DNA of 64,000 bases from positions 8,290,563 to 8,354,562 of the forward strand of contig JAJEKV010000020.1 of NCBI GenBank assembly GCA_021234155.1, given 5' to 3'. Source of the stretch: Isoetes taiwanensis. Lineage: Eukaryota > Streptophyta > Lycopodiopsida > Isoetales > Isoetaceae. The position numbers and the translations under genes are program-made. Positions 44,302 to 55,827 of the stretch are shown here, in pieces (the stretch's first letter is position 1; the number at the start of each line of letters is the position of its first letter). The notes under the pieces were generated by a model that was not told where the DNA came from, did not search any database, and was given only the letters and a program-made list of their open reading frames with translations.

Positions 44302-46009
44302 TTAGTCCGATCCATGACAGCCCTCAGAGAAATATTTTGTCGCCAAGGCGGTTGCTTGCTTCTCAATATCAATAACTCCCAATCCACCCATGCTTTTGGT
44401 CTTACAAAGACTTTCGCTCATGGAGACTGAATCCAAAGATCTTCTGTTAGTTCCACCTGCAATGAATCTACCAATAATACTTTGCATTTTAGAGTAGACC
44501 TTTTAGGGGGCCATGATAATGGATGATTGATATACCTGAGAAGAGGAAATGACAGAATTTGCAAGAATAGCCCTACCATTCTTAGAGAGAAATTTGGAGT
44601 TGAGGGAGTCCACCTTCCTATAGAATTTATCCAAGAGATCCCCCCACAGATCACTTTCGCGTTCACCCCTAATAGCATAGGGGATCCCCTGAATTTTGGT
44701 TTTAGTGGTGGGAGAGAGGTACATACATCCAAGAGATAAAGCTGCTTGCTCCCCTTGGTCTGGTCCCTTGAAATTAGCTTTGTCTTGGCGAATTGATGTT
44801 ACAACCCGAGCATCTTCCAAAATCTTCAAGGATCTGGCAGCTCTTGGATGGATTGATTGTCCGATTCATAAAAAGGAAAGTGTCGATGCACCAAAATGAA
44901 CATTAAGAATATCCTCCATCTCTTGATTAGGGGAGTTTTAGCCCTTTGATCTCATTGAGATTCCTAAGCTTTTGAAAGTTACTGTGCAGACCTTCCATGA
45001 CAATTAGAAACAAGAAAGGTGCCAGGGGGCAACCTTGCTTAACTCCTCTCTTTATGTCAAAGAAGGGACTGCACTCCCCATTAATTAGGACAGCCGACCT
45101 TGAATTTTTCAGAATAGCCATGAAAATTGAAATTACCTCTTCCGAGAATCCCGGACTTAGGCAAAGATTCTTGCAGAAATTTCCAACTTACCGTATCGAA
45201 GGCCTTGGTGATATCCGGTTTGAAGCCCTATGTTCTCGTTTTGATTCCTTGGCCCAAATTATCCCCAAAGATGTTTGCCGCAACATTGTCCAAGATGTAT
45301 CTCCCTTTCAAGTAGGCACTTTGAGTTTTACTTATGATGTCATCAAGGATAGGCTTGATTCTAGCTGCAATTGAACCTGAAATGAGCTTATAGACCACAT
45401 TGGAAAGTGAGATAGGTCTGTAATCTGAAAAAGAAATAGGCATATCATTTTTAGGGATGAGAGCAATAAGGCTAGTATTGATCCTGCAGTCCAAACTTTT
45501 GGTTAGTAAGAACTCATTAGCAATGGAAACCACAAAATTACCCAAAAGCCCCCATGCCTTCTTGAAGAATTCAGCAGGAGCCCATCCGCCCGTGAGTCTT
45601 GCCATTCTCCATGTCATTGAGCACCTTAAAAATCTCATTATTGCTTGAAAGGTCTAGAAAGGCTATTATTCATATCATTAGACACTCTGGCCTGAATGTC
45701 AATGAAATTGTTAATATCCTGAGAGTTGGTGTCTCTAATGGTACCCATAATTCTGACAAAATGTTCTTTAGCAGCCTCCTTAAGTTGATTGTCATCTTCA
45801 ATGTTATTTCCCTCCCAAAGGACACTATAAATGTGGTTCTTCTTAATCCTTCCTTTGGCCTTAATGAAAAAATACTTGGAGTTAGCCCTTTCATCTTCCA
45901 TCAGCTCCTTGACTTTGGCTTTGATCTTCCATCCTTTAGCAATCTTAATTTCTTCCCTTTCGATTTGAATCTTAAGATCTTCTTTATTCGCCCTCGGGCT
46001 GTCCGTCAT
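44302..46009 (-). pseudogene. L1 reverse transcriptase
   Basis: From 46,009 downward: a linker (KGRIKKNHIYSVLWEGNNIE), then SLIALIPKNDMPISFSDYRP and SLSNVVYKLISGSIAARIKP (RT motifs 1-2) and AYLKGRYILDNVAANI. Motif A in a shifted frame near 45,200 reads DITKAFDTVSWKFLQ. Motif B is GVKQGCPLAPFLFLIVMEGL near 45,030. At motif C, near 44,880, the expected FADDTL reads FGASTL, so both catalytic Asp are lost. GIPYAIRGERESDLWGDLLD and LDKFYRKVDSLNSKFLSKNG follow as the thumb. At least three frameshifts. Confidence 0.85.
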
Positions 46010-46317
46010 CGATTTCTCAAATCCTGCAAGTGAAAAGTCTCTTTCTGGTAGATCTCCTTACCCCAAACTTTTAACCAGCCTTTTATGTTCTTGGCAGTCC
46101 TTACCCACCAATCCATCCATCCAATATCATTACTGGGTTTGTCTTCCAGATCCATCACCCGAGCTAACTTGGTGAGGAAAACCTCCCTGATCCAAAGAGA
46201 TTAGTGTTTAGCTTAAAGTAGGAGTTCCTCTTCCTTTGATTATTGTTGGCACTAATATTAATAAGTCGAGGGTAATGATCGAGAGATGGTGTAATTTGAA
46301 AGATTGAAACCCTAGAG

Positions 46318-46971
46318 TCAGCTGTTCCATAAGGATTCACTAAGGTAGAACCTATCATGAAGACAAAGAAATAGGTGGACTCTATGATCATTCCAGCTAT
46401 AGGAGTGGGGGACCACTCTTGCCATTTTTAAGTGGTGGCCTGTAAGTAACGTCATCCACTTATCATTCTCCTCCCCACTAAGTGCCCTGAAATTAGCACT
46501 CCTCATGTACTCATGAGTAACCATATTGAAGTCTCCCCCAATAATAATCTCGTCATAAGGGATACTGTTCAAGCTATTATTTATAATATTCCAAAGCTGA
46601 GCCCTTTCAGCTGGCTGATGATAAGCATAAATGTTCACTAGAGCTATTCTAATATTATCTATATTACCATGTAAAATCTGCCACCTCTTGCTACCATCAT
46701 GCATCATCTGAATATCACCTAGATTAATCCTGTTATGCCAAGCAATGGAAATGCCAGATGAAGAGTTATTAGCTTTGAGAGACCAAAGGGTTAAAATTGG
46801 CGTGCGAACCTCTCTTATCATATTATCTATGCTGTCATCATGAATCTTATGCTCTTGAAAGAAAATGAAATCTAAATTCATAGAAACAAGACAGACTTTC
46901 ACTCTTCCCCTTTTCAGATTAGAGTTAATACCCTGCAAGTTCCAAGTAATACCCTTAAGATTTATATCCAT
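46318..46971 (-). pseudogene. L1 ORF2 N-terminal endonuclease
   Basis: The frame starts at ATG 46,971 (MDINLKGITWNLQGINSNLK), the usual ORF2 start with catalytic Asn in WNLQG. Then come FIFFQEHKI (catalytic Glu), ALVNIYAYHQP, IIIGGDFNMV (GDFN box), a SYSWND box and a DRFYLSE remnant. Nearly the whole EEP domain is in one frame of 217 codons. The enzyme nicks target DNA to prime reverse transcription. The following linker is frameshifted, so no full ORF2 product can be made. Confidence 0.88.
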
Positions 46972-47150
46972 TTAACTGGGGGCTTAGTCTTTCTTGGGGA
47001 TCTTCTTGGTGGCCCCATGATCTTATACCTTTCATTTCCCTTTCCCTTCTTTTTTCTTCTTGAAACTAGGCTCCAATCCTCATGCTGAAATTGATCATGG
47101 TCGTCCCCGATCGAACTTTCGAGTCCTCATTCTGAATCTAGTGTTGGGGA

Positions 47151-48945
47151 CTACCTGCCCACAGACTGATATATAGAGGAAACAACAAAGTTAGCCGGAT
47201 CAATACATATGAGAAGCTTGGGAGGGAATTGCAGAATTATTCTGCCCTCCTGATCAATCCCCTGAATAGGATTAGGGGTAGGTAAAGGAAGAGGGGTAGG
47301 AGGATTAGTAGGGTCTTGCTTAACCACAATTTCCTTGTTGCTATCACTACCTTCCCCTTTTTCCACTGCAACTTTGCTTTTGGGTCTCCAGACTTGATTT
47401 TCCTCGGTCGGGGGTTTTGTCTTTTACTTTTTCTTTACCTTTATTCATAGGCTCCTTCTCGAAAATTAGCCACGTGGCTCTTTAGAATAGGATATTTCGA
47501 GGTCGATAATTTTAGAGCTGCTAATTTTACAAGGAATCTTATCTACCCGTGGGGAGTGAATTTTCTTCCGGATACAAACAAATAGGGGTATTGGTTTGAG
47601 GGATAGAGATCCGGACGACTTCTCCTAATTTATTAGCAATGGCATTCAAGTGAGAAGTAGTCCAAAACCAGGAGGAAGGTTATTACCGGAAATCCAAGTG
47701 GTAGTGGCAATCGTCGAAAAATCACCGGGGACATAATTGGGGTCCCATTTCATCGTGTACACCATCATGCCCGGGATGTAATGAATTTTTCCGAGAGGAT
47801 ATGGTTCACACTCCTCTCTTCCCTACAAATGATTTGGAAGGTTTTTGATCCAATTTAAGAATGGATAAAATGGGGATAGCCCGAGATTTAGTTATCCAAT
47901 ACTTAACTTCCCAATAGAAGGGCATTTTTGAGGGAAGTGGATCAGAATACCATGCTTAGAGTTTCTAATAATAGCAGAATTATCATTAATAGCATCTAAA
48001 TCAAGAAGATCTTTACTCCCTTCATTAAAATCAGTATTAGAATCAGAAGGATTTGAAAGCAATACATTCTTATAAGATTTACCGTTGGTCTTGTCGTACT
48101 TGCCCATAAGAGGAACCGAGGACTTCAGCATTTGATTGGATATTTTCGTTCTGTTCTTGTCCAGGTTCTTTCTTGAAAGCATGTTACAGTTGGTGCACTC
48201 ACAGCCTCCTGCTTCAATCGGATGAAAATAACCATTGCTGTCCTGTATCTCGCACTTTTTGGTCTCTTCAAGGGGGTACTGATATGCTATGTACTCCATT
48301 TCCGCATCCTTGAGAGTATCATTGGCGAAGGAAGGCATTCTGCTTTTGAATTCCCTCCTAAACTCTTCAATGACATGGTCATCTGCCTCTTCCCATATTT
48401 TGACTAATCTGAAGGATGCTTTGGATCTCCATCCCAAATCCTCTAACTCTTCAGCCAGGCTTTTTGCTGCTTGCAGCATTTCCGTCATCGATCTCCTAAA
48501 AATCTGATTCCTAAGACTGCAACAATCCTCTTTGGAGTGACCTGTTTTAACTCTGATTAGCTGGTAGAGGAGGAGGTCCATTTCCTGTAATTTCTGAAGC
48601 ATCTGCCATACAAGGTCTCTGTCGCTGGCCTTTCCCTCAGCATACTGATTCTCCAGCCTTTGCATCTCCAGTCTACATACTATGATTTGGCCCTCTTTTT
48701 GAATTCCCATACATACCGCAGCGGCCTCCTGTTGTTCGCGAAATATCAAATGCTGCCTTAAGCTCTTTCATTTTAACCCATGTTTGATCTTTCTTGCTAT
48801 CCAGCACAAAGATTTGGTCCCAGTATTTGATCACCAGAATGGGGTCCGTGTCCTTGTACTCATAAGGAATCCTGGCTGAAGAGGAGCTCCCTGCCTTCGG
48901 TTTTCTCTCAGAGTGGCCTTTGGCTTCATGGCGAGAAACAGTCAA
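47151..48945 (-). pseudogene. L1 ORF1 (gag-like) region
   Basis: Starts MTVSRHEAKGHSERKPKAG at 48,945. A frameshift near 48,745 leads into a 285-codon frame rich in Glu/Gln/Leu (QRLENQYAEGKASDRDLVWQ), probably a coiled coil, with a CECTNCNM cysteine cluster. Further frames near 47,650-47,850 read YIPGMMVYTMKWDPNYVPG- and WISGNNLPPSWFW-like segments, resembling the DUF4283 region of plant L1 ORF1 proteins. The last frame (47,366-47,151) is Pro-rich. ORF1 identity is inferred from position and the DUF4283-like part; I am less sure of the first 350 codons. Confidence 0.6.
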
Positions 48946-49554
48946 GACGTAAAAGAGGGATATAGAAAGCGCCAGCTTAGGAGAAGGGTCTTCTCAGAAC
49001 TCCCCGCACGCACCAGGAAAAGGACACCAAGGACAATACTAGAATTAAAAAATCCTAAAAAATCTAAGAACCTAGAGAAAGCCAAATGACGCCTTTTCAC
49101 TAAAATTCTCTGAAACACCGCATGGAATCGCAGACCTGACAGGGATTCTAATTAGCTACAGAAAACCTCCAAACCACTGTGTCAATATCTGGGATGGTTC
49201 TTGCTAGTTCCATATCAAAGAACGTGGCCCAATGGTAAATTGGCTCAGCCCCAAAATCCACTGGACAGTTCATGAGAAAGAGGTTTCTTTCGAAATTGTT
49301 TCCCAGAAAAGGCTGTGAATTGTGTATGCGAACCCTTATGGATCCCTCCCTATCAAAGCACAGGATACACAGATAGAAGAAGTTAAAGCTGATTCTGCAA
49401 AAACCGACCCTGGATCTTGTTTCAAAAGCTAATCTGATCAAATTTTCAATTATCAACACCGAATCTTGGTGATTCCAAGGAATTTGGGGGAACCCCAACC
49501 CCTGGAGAACAGCCTCTAGCAAGGCCTCATCCATCAGGGCTGAAGGGTTCCTTC

Positions 49555-49570
49555 GACCTATAACAAACTT
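49555..49570. repeat. Target-site duplication, right copy
   Basis: GACCTATAACAAACTT at the 5' end of the L1, inside the CLPX codons for DKFVIG. Matches 42,704-42,719 at all 16 positions. Confidence 0.92.
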
Positions 49571-49892
49571 ATCAAGAGCATCACATATCTGCCTTAGAGT
49601 TGTCAGATCTTTCCCAAGGTTTCCTCCTCCCCAAGCATCTCTAGTTTCAAAAGCATCACCTCCTCTTGATCTTCCAATGGTAGGTTGTGCCCTAACTAGA
49701 TTGGTATTTGGAAGAAATGGAGGATGAGGTGGTTGTTGCATTGCAATTACAGGAGGCAATGTAATATCAGCTTCCTGCTGCCAGTGTTGTGGATTGTCAC
49801 TATATCTTCTTGAATCTTCAATACTAGGGTTTTGAAAATACAAATCACTTAAAATTGGATCATAAGAATAGACTGGATCCAATACCAGCGGC

Positions 49893-50755
49893 CTGCCAAT
49901 AAAAAGCAATGGTTTATTTAAACAATGTGAGCTAAGGGAGAAGTTTCATTTTCTAAGGCTAAGGTTAATAGCCTCGTACTAGTTTTTCCTTCAGATTACA
50001 ATATTAGACTTTACATAAGCAACAATAGCAACCTGCTAAGATATATCATTGTGAAATTATTCACTTGTTAATCCTATCACAATCATAATGTCAGAAGAAC
50101 AAGGGCATATAATGATTATGCTTGTGAAAAGATTCTTTATCGAAGAAGTGGCTACCGATTCAGCATTGCTGTCTTCATAAGATGTTCAAAATTTCACTCC
50201 TCATCCGACGCATATGGTCAATATGTTGTAATGGCCTGGAAAATTCAAAGTCAAAGTTTGATAATAAAAGAACAACTAAGTAACTTAGAACCACCATGAA
50301 AATACTAGAATGAGTGACAATGTCCTAATGAAAGACTAAGTAACTTAGAACCATACGAGAATAAATGATAATGTTTGCAATTGCCATGCCTTTACCAACA
50401 TACGATATACTTGGTCAATAATGAAAAGATATCGAGCTTGGCAATGATAAATACAAGGTTAAACTGGCCAATCACCTGCAGAAAATGCGAATATTGAAAT
50501 TTAAAATGTTTAATATGCTACATTTTGCAATTTTGATCAGTTCAAGCTGAGATGGACGTAGCATTCAACATAAATAGAGCCAGAAATAACCTCCATCCTC
50601 TTGAAATTAGCTTTGTTGAAAGTCTTTTCTAGATCACTTGCCATCTCTTTTCTGTTCCCTCTTTAGGAACCTTATCCAAGGTAACTGCAGCCGTTATAAA
50701 GGATCTACTGAGGCCTTTCTTTACAGCTAAGGTCCCATTACTTGAGCGATCTCAT
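49893..50755. other. Intron-like AT-rich DNA upstream of the CLPX exon
   Basis: No CLPX zinc-finger exon (CxxC motifs) is visible here on the minus strand. A stretch at 50,580-50,735 gives protein-like minus-strand frames (AVKKGLSRSFITAAVTLDKV, then a frameshift to MASDLEKTFNKANF) that I cannot assign. Confidence 0.35.
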
Positions 50756-50761
50756 GCTTAC

Positions 50762-50874
50762 CACCGCATCTATCAGACCGATAAGCATAAGGCCCATCAT
50801 ATTGTTTCGCTGCAGTTGCATCAGATTGGAGCTTCGGTTTGCCTTGCCAGTTACCCGGTTGAAACATCCACGAT
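50762..50874 (-). CDS. Possible exon with a YDGPYAYRSDR motif
   Basis: An acceptor, CCTGCATTCTAG (ending at 50,875), is followed by an open stretch encoding SWMFQPGNWQGKPKLQSDAT and QYDGPYAYRSDRC, then a donor GTAAGC at 50,761. The 17 bases around GCATAAGGCCCATCATA also occur at 54,838-54,854, downstream of the FRIGIDA-like exon. Tyr/Pro-rich tails are common in FRIGIDA-like proteins, so this may be a C-terminal exon of that gene; its phase does not fit the CLPX exon. Tentative. Confidence 0.35.
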
Positions 50875-50885
50875 CTAGAATGCAG

Positions 50886-51012
50886 GTGACCGCCAAAGAA
50901 CAATAGGTTTGGAGCAGTCACCAGCATATCCTAGGTATATTCCAACATATACCTAGGATATGCCACAAACCCACATAACCGAGGGTTGCCCCCCTAGGGG
51001 CACCCAAAAACG
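50886..51012. repeat. Double-hairpin repeat, copy 1
   Basis: Contains a perfect 16-bp stem, CATATCCTAGGTATAT / ATATACCTAGGATATG (50,925-50,940 and 50,947-50,962), with loop TCCAAC, then a second hairpin GGGTTGCCCC CCTA GGGGCACCC (about 50,983-51,005). Preceded by AGGTTTGGAGCAGTCACC, all shared with 55,828-55,966. Likely a small repeat family or MITE. Confidence 0.7.
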
Positions 51013-53040
51013 AAGAGGTTTCATGTACAAATCGTGTAAATCATGAATAAATAGAAGTTCCAAATCCGCATATACAGAATTGGCCATTCAAAAAATTGAA
51101 TTGAACACTTGAATGGGCAATTCTTTAGAAACAAAACACCCAACACATTTCTAAGAACAAAAATGTATACACCAAGTATCCAAGTTCCCTTCATGAACAT
51201 AATGAGAAACCCATGTAATCCAAAAGTTTGCACTTCATTCTGGCACTGTTTGAAACATCTTATCCTTTTGAAATAGCTCATTGGCAAAAGTAGCAAGCAT
51301 CATTGTCCATGATACCACAATTCCTATTCAGAAATATTGTTTGCTTTAAGGCCAAGACATACTATTTCCCTTTATGCGTTTGCAAGAGAACCTTTGCTTT
51401 CTACGCTTTCATGATTGGAACAATTGGATGTTTCTAGGCATTTCACAATAAAATTTTGAATTTTTGGAGGAGCGAATAGAATAGAATTGAGATCAAATGC
51501 ACTCATAAACAATAATGACCAGGCAACAATTTAGTGCAATGTGTTTTTTCTTTGCATGTCGAAGAATAACGAGCAAGGCATCAATATGGTGGAACATTTT
51601 TTTTTAAATTACATCACCTTAAACTCTTAGTGACCCTAATAATATTGACATATTTTGACATGCAAGTCTTAGTCACACAGACAGTTGATTCCATATTTTA
51701 ACATAAAATGTCATTCGAATATTTTAGGTATTAAATCAACTACACTTTATGACCAATTGTACCATGAGCCTTTGACCGATGGATAGACCATAAGCCTAAA
51801 TAACGTTTTGTTTTTTTTGCATTGAACGTATGAGCCACTTTCAAGGACAAAAGAATGATGTCTTGACCCAATTGTAAATGATGACCTAGCATGAACCATA
51901 TAGTGTATAGTCCGACACGATACCTGCAAGAATCGATCATTGGATAATATCATTTGACATGCACCCCTTATATCCTTTGAGGTTCTAGGAGGTTCTATTA
52001 GGATTCTTTTATATTATTCAAGATTCACAAAGATTTTTTAAGAAGGAATAAAGATAGGCTTAGGTTCTATCGCACTAGGTGAGTTTTGCAAGAAATGTAG
52101 GGGATTCTTAAGGAAATCTTTATAAAATCTAAAGAACATTCGTCAATATCTTGAATCTTAATGAATCTTAGAAAACCGCAGAGAATCGTAGATAAACCAC
52201 CAAGAAAGTAATACTCGATACATTTTGGACAGATTTTGGATTTCTTTACAGAAGTAAGAAGACATGGGCAGCAAATACCTGTTGTTTTGCATATATAAGG
52301 AAAGCACAACTGACTTTAGCTGCAAAACAATGCCCAAACCCTAATCTAATATCCAGACATTTTTACCAGTTGTCTATCGATTGAGCAAAATGCACCCCCA
52401 ACTTAGGGACTGCCAGATGTCATTGCCAAACTACACACCATAGCGATCCAACTTCTCTATTGTTATTCTTTTTATTGATCTTAGTTCATGAAGCGAAGCC
52501 ATGACTGACAGAATGTCAATTTGCTTAGCAAAGCGAGAAGGCTCGGAGGAAGGATCCTAGCTGTTTTTACTACTTTAGTACAACTTGTCCAGATTTTAGG
52601 AAGAGAAATTGCAAGCAAGAGGATGCCTGTGATTATGAAGATTTAAGCAATACAGGTGATATATTATATGAATGAATAGAACAAATTTATCTACAACATA
52701 CTGATAGACGTGCTATTATCCCTGTTATATGCGGCAAAGCTCTGAGTGAGAGGCCATAACAAGCCTCTGATTGTTGAGGCTCAAGATGAAACTTTCTACA
52801 AAATGCCCTGTAACAGCAACGGAGGCCATAGCCATTTTTGAAGTCTACCTACATCCTTTGGAATGATGTCAACGATACAACAACAAATTATATGAATACA
52901 AAAGCACATGTATTTGGAACAAACAAATACATAAGAAACAAAGACAGAGAGGAGCACCTATACAGGAGCATATGGTTTCTTTATACCATGACTAAATAAA
53001 AGAAAATCTTGTGTCCTTTTCTCCATCAACGATGATGTTG
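51013..53040. other. AT-rich DNA with a decayed GAATCT stretch
   Basis: No gene recognised. Around 52,000-52,200 the plus strand has scattered GATTCTT, AAATCT and GAATCTTA words at roughly 10-bp spacing, which looks like an old, worn fragment of the GAATCT-array family without a head or tail. Confidence 0.4.
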
Positions 53041-53174
53041 AAGTACAATTCTTGCAACAGAAATGCTTTATTGAAGAAATAACCTACAACTTACACAACT
53101 GCTACAAAAGTACAACTCTTGCAACAGAAATGCTCTATTGAAGAAATAACCTACAACTTACACAACTGCTAGAA
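53041..53174. repeat. 67-bp tandem duplication
   Basis: AAGTACAA(T/C)TCTTGCAACA starts at 53,041 and again at 53,108, and both units run through AACCTACAACTTACACAACT with only a few differences. Confidence 0.9.
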
Positions 53175-53266
53175 ATCGCAAAGGATATTAGCTTGAAAAC
53201 ACTCAAAGTGCTTTAAGCAAGAAAATGCTTGTGTGACAACCTTTCTTTCCAATGTCATACACGTAT

Positions 53267-53345
53267 TTAGAACAGTTCATGTACCAACTCTGCCCCATCA
53301 CCAAGGTATTTCTGGAAAAGCTGCAGAATTTGCAACGTCCTTGAA
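53267..53345 (-). pseudogene. Short fragment resembling proteasome ATPase RPT2
   Basis: The minus-strand frame ends FQKYLGDGAELVHELF followed by a stop. This matches the strongly conserved segment of the 26S proteasome subunit 4 ATPase (family form QKYLGDGPKLVRELF, lying between Walker A and Walker B), with three changes. Upstream residues do not continue the match. Only about 15 residues support the call; other AAA proteasome subunits fit less well. Probably a captured or degenerate exon piece. Confidence 0.45.
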
Positions 53346-54906
53346 ATATAAAAGACGCATGTTACCTTCACATCTATGAAGTTGATAAATTTCATTGTAA
53401 CGTCCTTTTCTGTCATGCAGCAAGGGACATATTTAGTAGCAATACGAGTGAACATCCAACTTGCTGTAAAAGATCAAGATTTTTCTCCAACGTAGTGTAT
53501 ATATGTCGACATGGAAATTACTGTTATACAACTGCAACGTAAATCACATAAGAATGGCAGAAACGTATTTGAAGAGACAATTGACTTCCTGCTCTTTCTT
53601 CTTGTTAGTCTCTTTCTTTTTGTTTATTTGGTTTGTGCAAGCTGCAAGCAGCTTGCCGCTGTGTCTTACTCTGTATCTGCGCATTAAGAACATGACAAAT
53701 TAGTGACAACAGAAATGGCAACAAAATACAAATTTACAACGAGATCTGGATTCTATCCAAGCAATAATAATGTTGATACAACCTGCTCTTTATATAAAAC
53801 ATAAATACTCGCTCGCTTTCCCAACTCTTGGTGACGTTTCCAAGAGGAATGAGGGCCAAAATAATTGGCATAGGAACATGCAACACCAAGTTCTTGGCAC
53901 TCCAACAGGTTACTTTGACATCCCCAAAAGTGCATCAATCGGGTGTGCTTCTCGTCATATCATTCTGCTCTATAAAGGCTTGCTACAACCTCAGGGAAAA
54001 ATATTAAAAACACTTAGTTAGCACAAAATGGTTTGCATATAGCAAGACAGTTAAAAGAAGCCTTGGTGACCTTTACTGTGATATCTTGGCTTGCCCATGC
54101 ATATATTGTTAAGCGAAACCTATATGACAAAGGAACATGATCAACTTAAAGAGAGGACTCATCTCTTCCTGATTAAGGGAGGATTTTTTCTTACAAAATC
54201 AGTCCTTTATGCATGTTCTTTTGCATTATTAGTTCAAAAAATGCACTTTTCCCGCAAAACAAAGGAAATTACCTCTTCTTGCTTGGATGTTGCCCCTGGT
54301 TGACTTCAAAAGTTTTTCCATGTTACAGCATAAACAAAGGTGTATGCTCATATTGGCAATGTATAACAACAAAGACTACACCAAACATACATAGGCAAGA
54401 TTCTGTAAGGCAGCAGAGAATTTTAGCATAACTTGCAAATGCAAGCTCTATCTTTACAGCAAGAGTATCTGTTGAAAAGCTCAAGGAGAGACCCAAAAAT
54501 TATGCTAGGCACACAATTTTTAAATTCCTACCATAAATGGCCCAATATGGCAGGATGTACTTGCTGTTCCAATTCTAGAGCGGCGTAGAAAGAGGGCCAT
54601 AACTCCAGCAAGCAAACTCCATTTCTCAAGCATAAACAAGCATTGGAAAGTTCAAAGAATGATCTATGGAAGTCGCTAGGTACATATTTTCCAAATTCAT
54701 TGTGTACTCATGCCAAATTCAGCGCTATCATTTTTCCAGCTCTTCCCACTCGAACAAGAATCACAAGCTATGATGGACAAACAACTTCTTGCCATCCTCA
54801 ACTACAATACTACTGGTATGTCCTGACATCTGCATAAGGCCCATCATAAGCAGTCCGGATCCGTCTATCATATATGGATTATCCATCCAACGCCTGCACC
54901 ACTTAC

Positions 54907-55089
54907 TCGTGAATGTTTTGAATGCCCTTCTACAGACCCTCCTGACCTTTTCTCGTCTGACTTGGTTTTCTCTAATTTTACTACCCTTCTACGCAGCGCT
55001 GAAGAAGAATAGTCATGTTCCAGGTTATAGTCTTCTATGCACTTGACAACAGACTTCAATGCTGACAGCTCCTTTGCTCCAGCCCCATT
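54907..55089 (-). CDS. FRIGIDA-like protein, internal exon
   Basis: The exon is exactly 61 codons: acceptor TTTTCATCAG before 55,089, donor GTAAGT at 54,906-54,901, phase 0 at both ends. It encodes AKELSALKSVVKCIEDYNLE, then SALRRRVVKLEKTKSDEKR. In FRIGIDA-like proteins the helical domain ends with a K-E-L-x-x-L-K-x-V-I-K-C-I-E-x-x-x-L-E stretch followed by a basic R-V-x-x-L-E-K-x-K-x-x-x-K-R segment, so the match is clear. These plant proteins act in nuclear complexes that affect transcription and flowering in angiosperms. The remainder of the domain is not found upstream. Downstream, a YDGPYA motif near 54,850 and the 50,762-50,874 exon may belong to the tail. Real gene or fragment is undecided. 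Confidence 0.7.
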
Positions 55090-55397
55090 CTGATGAAAAT
55101 ATCAATCAGATTTGCCATTACTTAATCTTAATCTACGCATTAGGATCATTACCTTTAATCTAGTCATTAACATCTGCATGGTTCTAGGTTTATATCTATC
55201 TGCACTGCAACTAAAACATTTTCCAAATTCTACATGGCCTGGCTCCTTTGCTGCGGCCTCATTTTGATAAAAATATCAATCAAATTTGTCATTAATTAAC
55301 ATTAAACTACATATTAAGATCATTACTTAACTTGAATCTACTCATTAGAATCTTCATGGTTCAAGGTTTATACCTGCACTGCAACTGAAACATTTCT
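55069..55397. repeat. 174-bp tandem duplication across the exon acceptor
   Basis: Unit 1 (55,069-55,225) and unit 2 (55,243-55,397) share CTCCTTTGCT, ATATCAATCA, the TTAAGATCATTAC region and TGCACTGCAACT. Unit 1 holds the first codons of the FRIGIDA-like exon with its acceptor, so unit 2 carries a duplicated, truncated acceptor and exon start. Confidence 0.75.
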
Positions 55398-55827
55398 AGG
55401 TTAGAGACAAAATAAGTGCTGGCACAAAAGCTCAATCCAAAAAAGACAATAATTCAAGTTAAATGCCCATAGTTATCAGTTAAACAAATAAGATAGTGGA
55501 AGATCAAGGGCTGCCGCTGGCCATGAAATCTAGTGCAGATGTGCAGCAAAATTAAATAACATAACTTACTACAAGCACATTATGAAGTAGAAGACATGTT
55601 CTGCATCCAAAGCTATGGTGTTCCATGCTGCTGAAGGCATGAGACCTCTTGATTGTTTGCTGAAACAGTCAGTCTATGAACTCTGAGATCGGAACTCAAT
55701 TAAGAATGTCACGAACTGTCATTTGCTAGTTTCTTGTAAATGCCTGAATTATTTCGTATTGGATAACATTACCTGTGCGATTCAACTGGTTCTGCTGCCG
55801 ATGAGACGTCGAGTTCTTTACCAGCTG

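Larger units (their letters stand above)
42720..49554 (-). mobile_element. L1-type LINE, about 6.8 kb, full or nearly full length
   Basis: Bounded by a perfect 16-bp duplication with a poly(A) tail (plus-strand T run 42,718-42,728) at the 3' end: the signature of target-primed insertion. Order from 49,554 downward: 5' region, ORF1 (about 48.95-47.15 kb), endonuclease (46.97-46.32 kb), reverse transcriptase (46.0-44.3 kb), zf-RVT domain (43.92-43.35 kb) and 3' UTR. Several frameshifts make it inactive, yet the target duplication is intact. Different clade from the GC-rich LINE families in 2.9-18.9 kb, which have short simple-repeat tails. Confidence 0.92.
42687..49892 (-). pseudogene. CLPX: CLPX-like exon interrupted by an L1 retrotransposon
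   Basis: CLPX is the AAA+ unfoldase that feeds the ClpP protease; the plant form works in mitochondria. From 49,892 downward (acceptor TTTTTATTGGCAG) the exon encodes a Pro-rich linker and then PPHPPFLPNTNLVRA, AWGGGNLGKDLTTLRQICDA and LDKFVIG, which match the linker and start of the ATPase domain of plant CLPX. The exon is cut at 49,571. After the 6.8-kb L1 it continues at 42,719 in the same frame as VIGQEQAKK, then a donor GTAAAT at 42,686. Joined at the 16-bp duplication, the reading frame is intact. Walker A, Walker B and later exons are not found in this window. Either a disrupted allele, a pseudogene copy, or a captured exon. Confidence 0.85.

Noticed and set aside
50762-50874. Assignment of this exon to CLPX as the exon before 49,892
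   Set aside because: The donor leaves phase 1 (or 0) while the CLPX exon needs two preceding bases; the third phase has stops; no zinc-finger residues are present.
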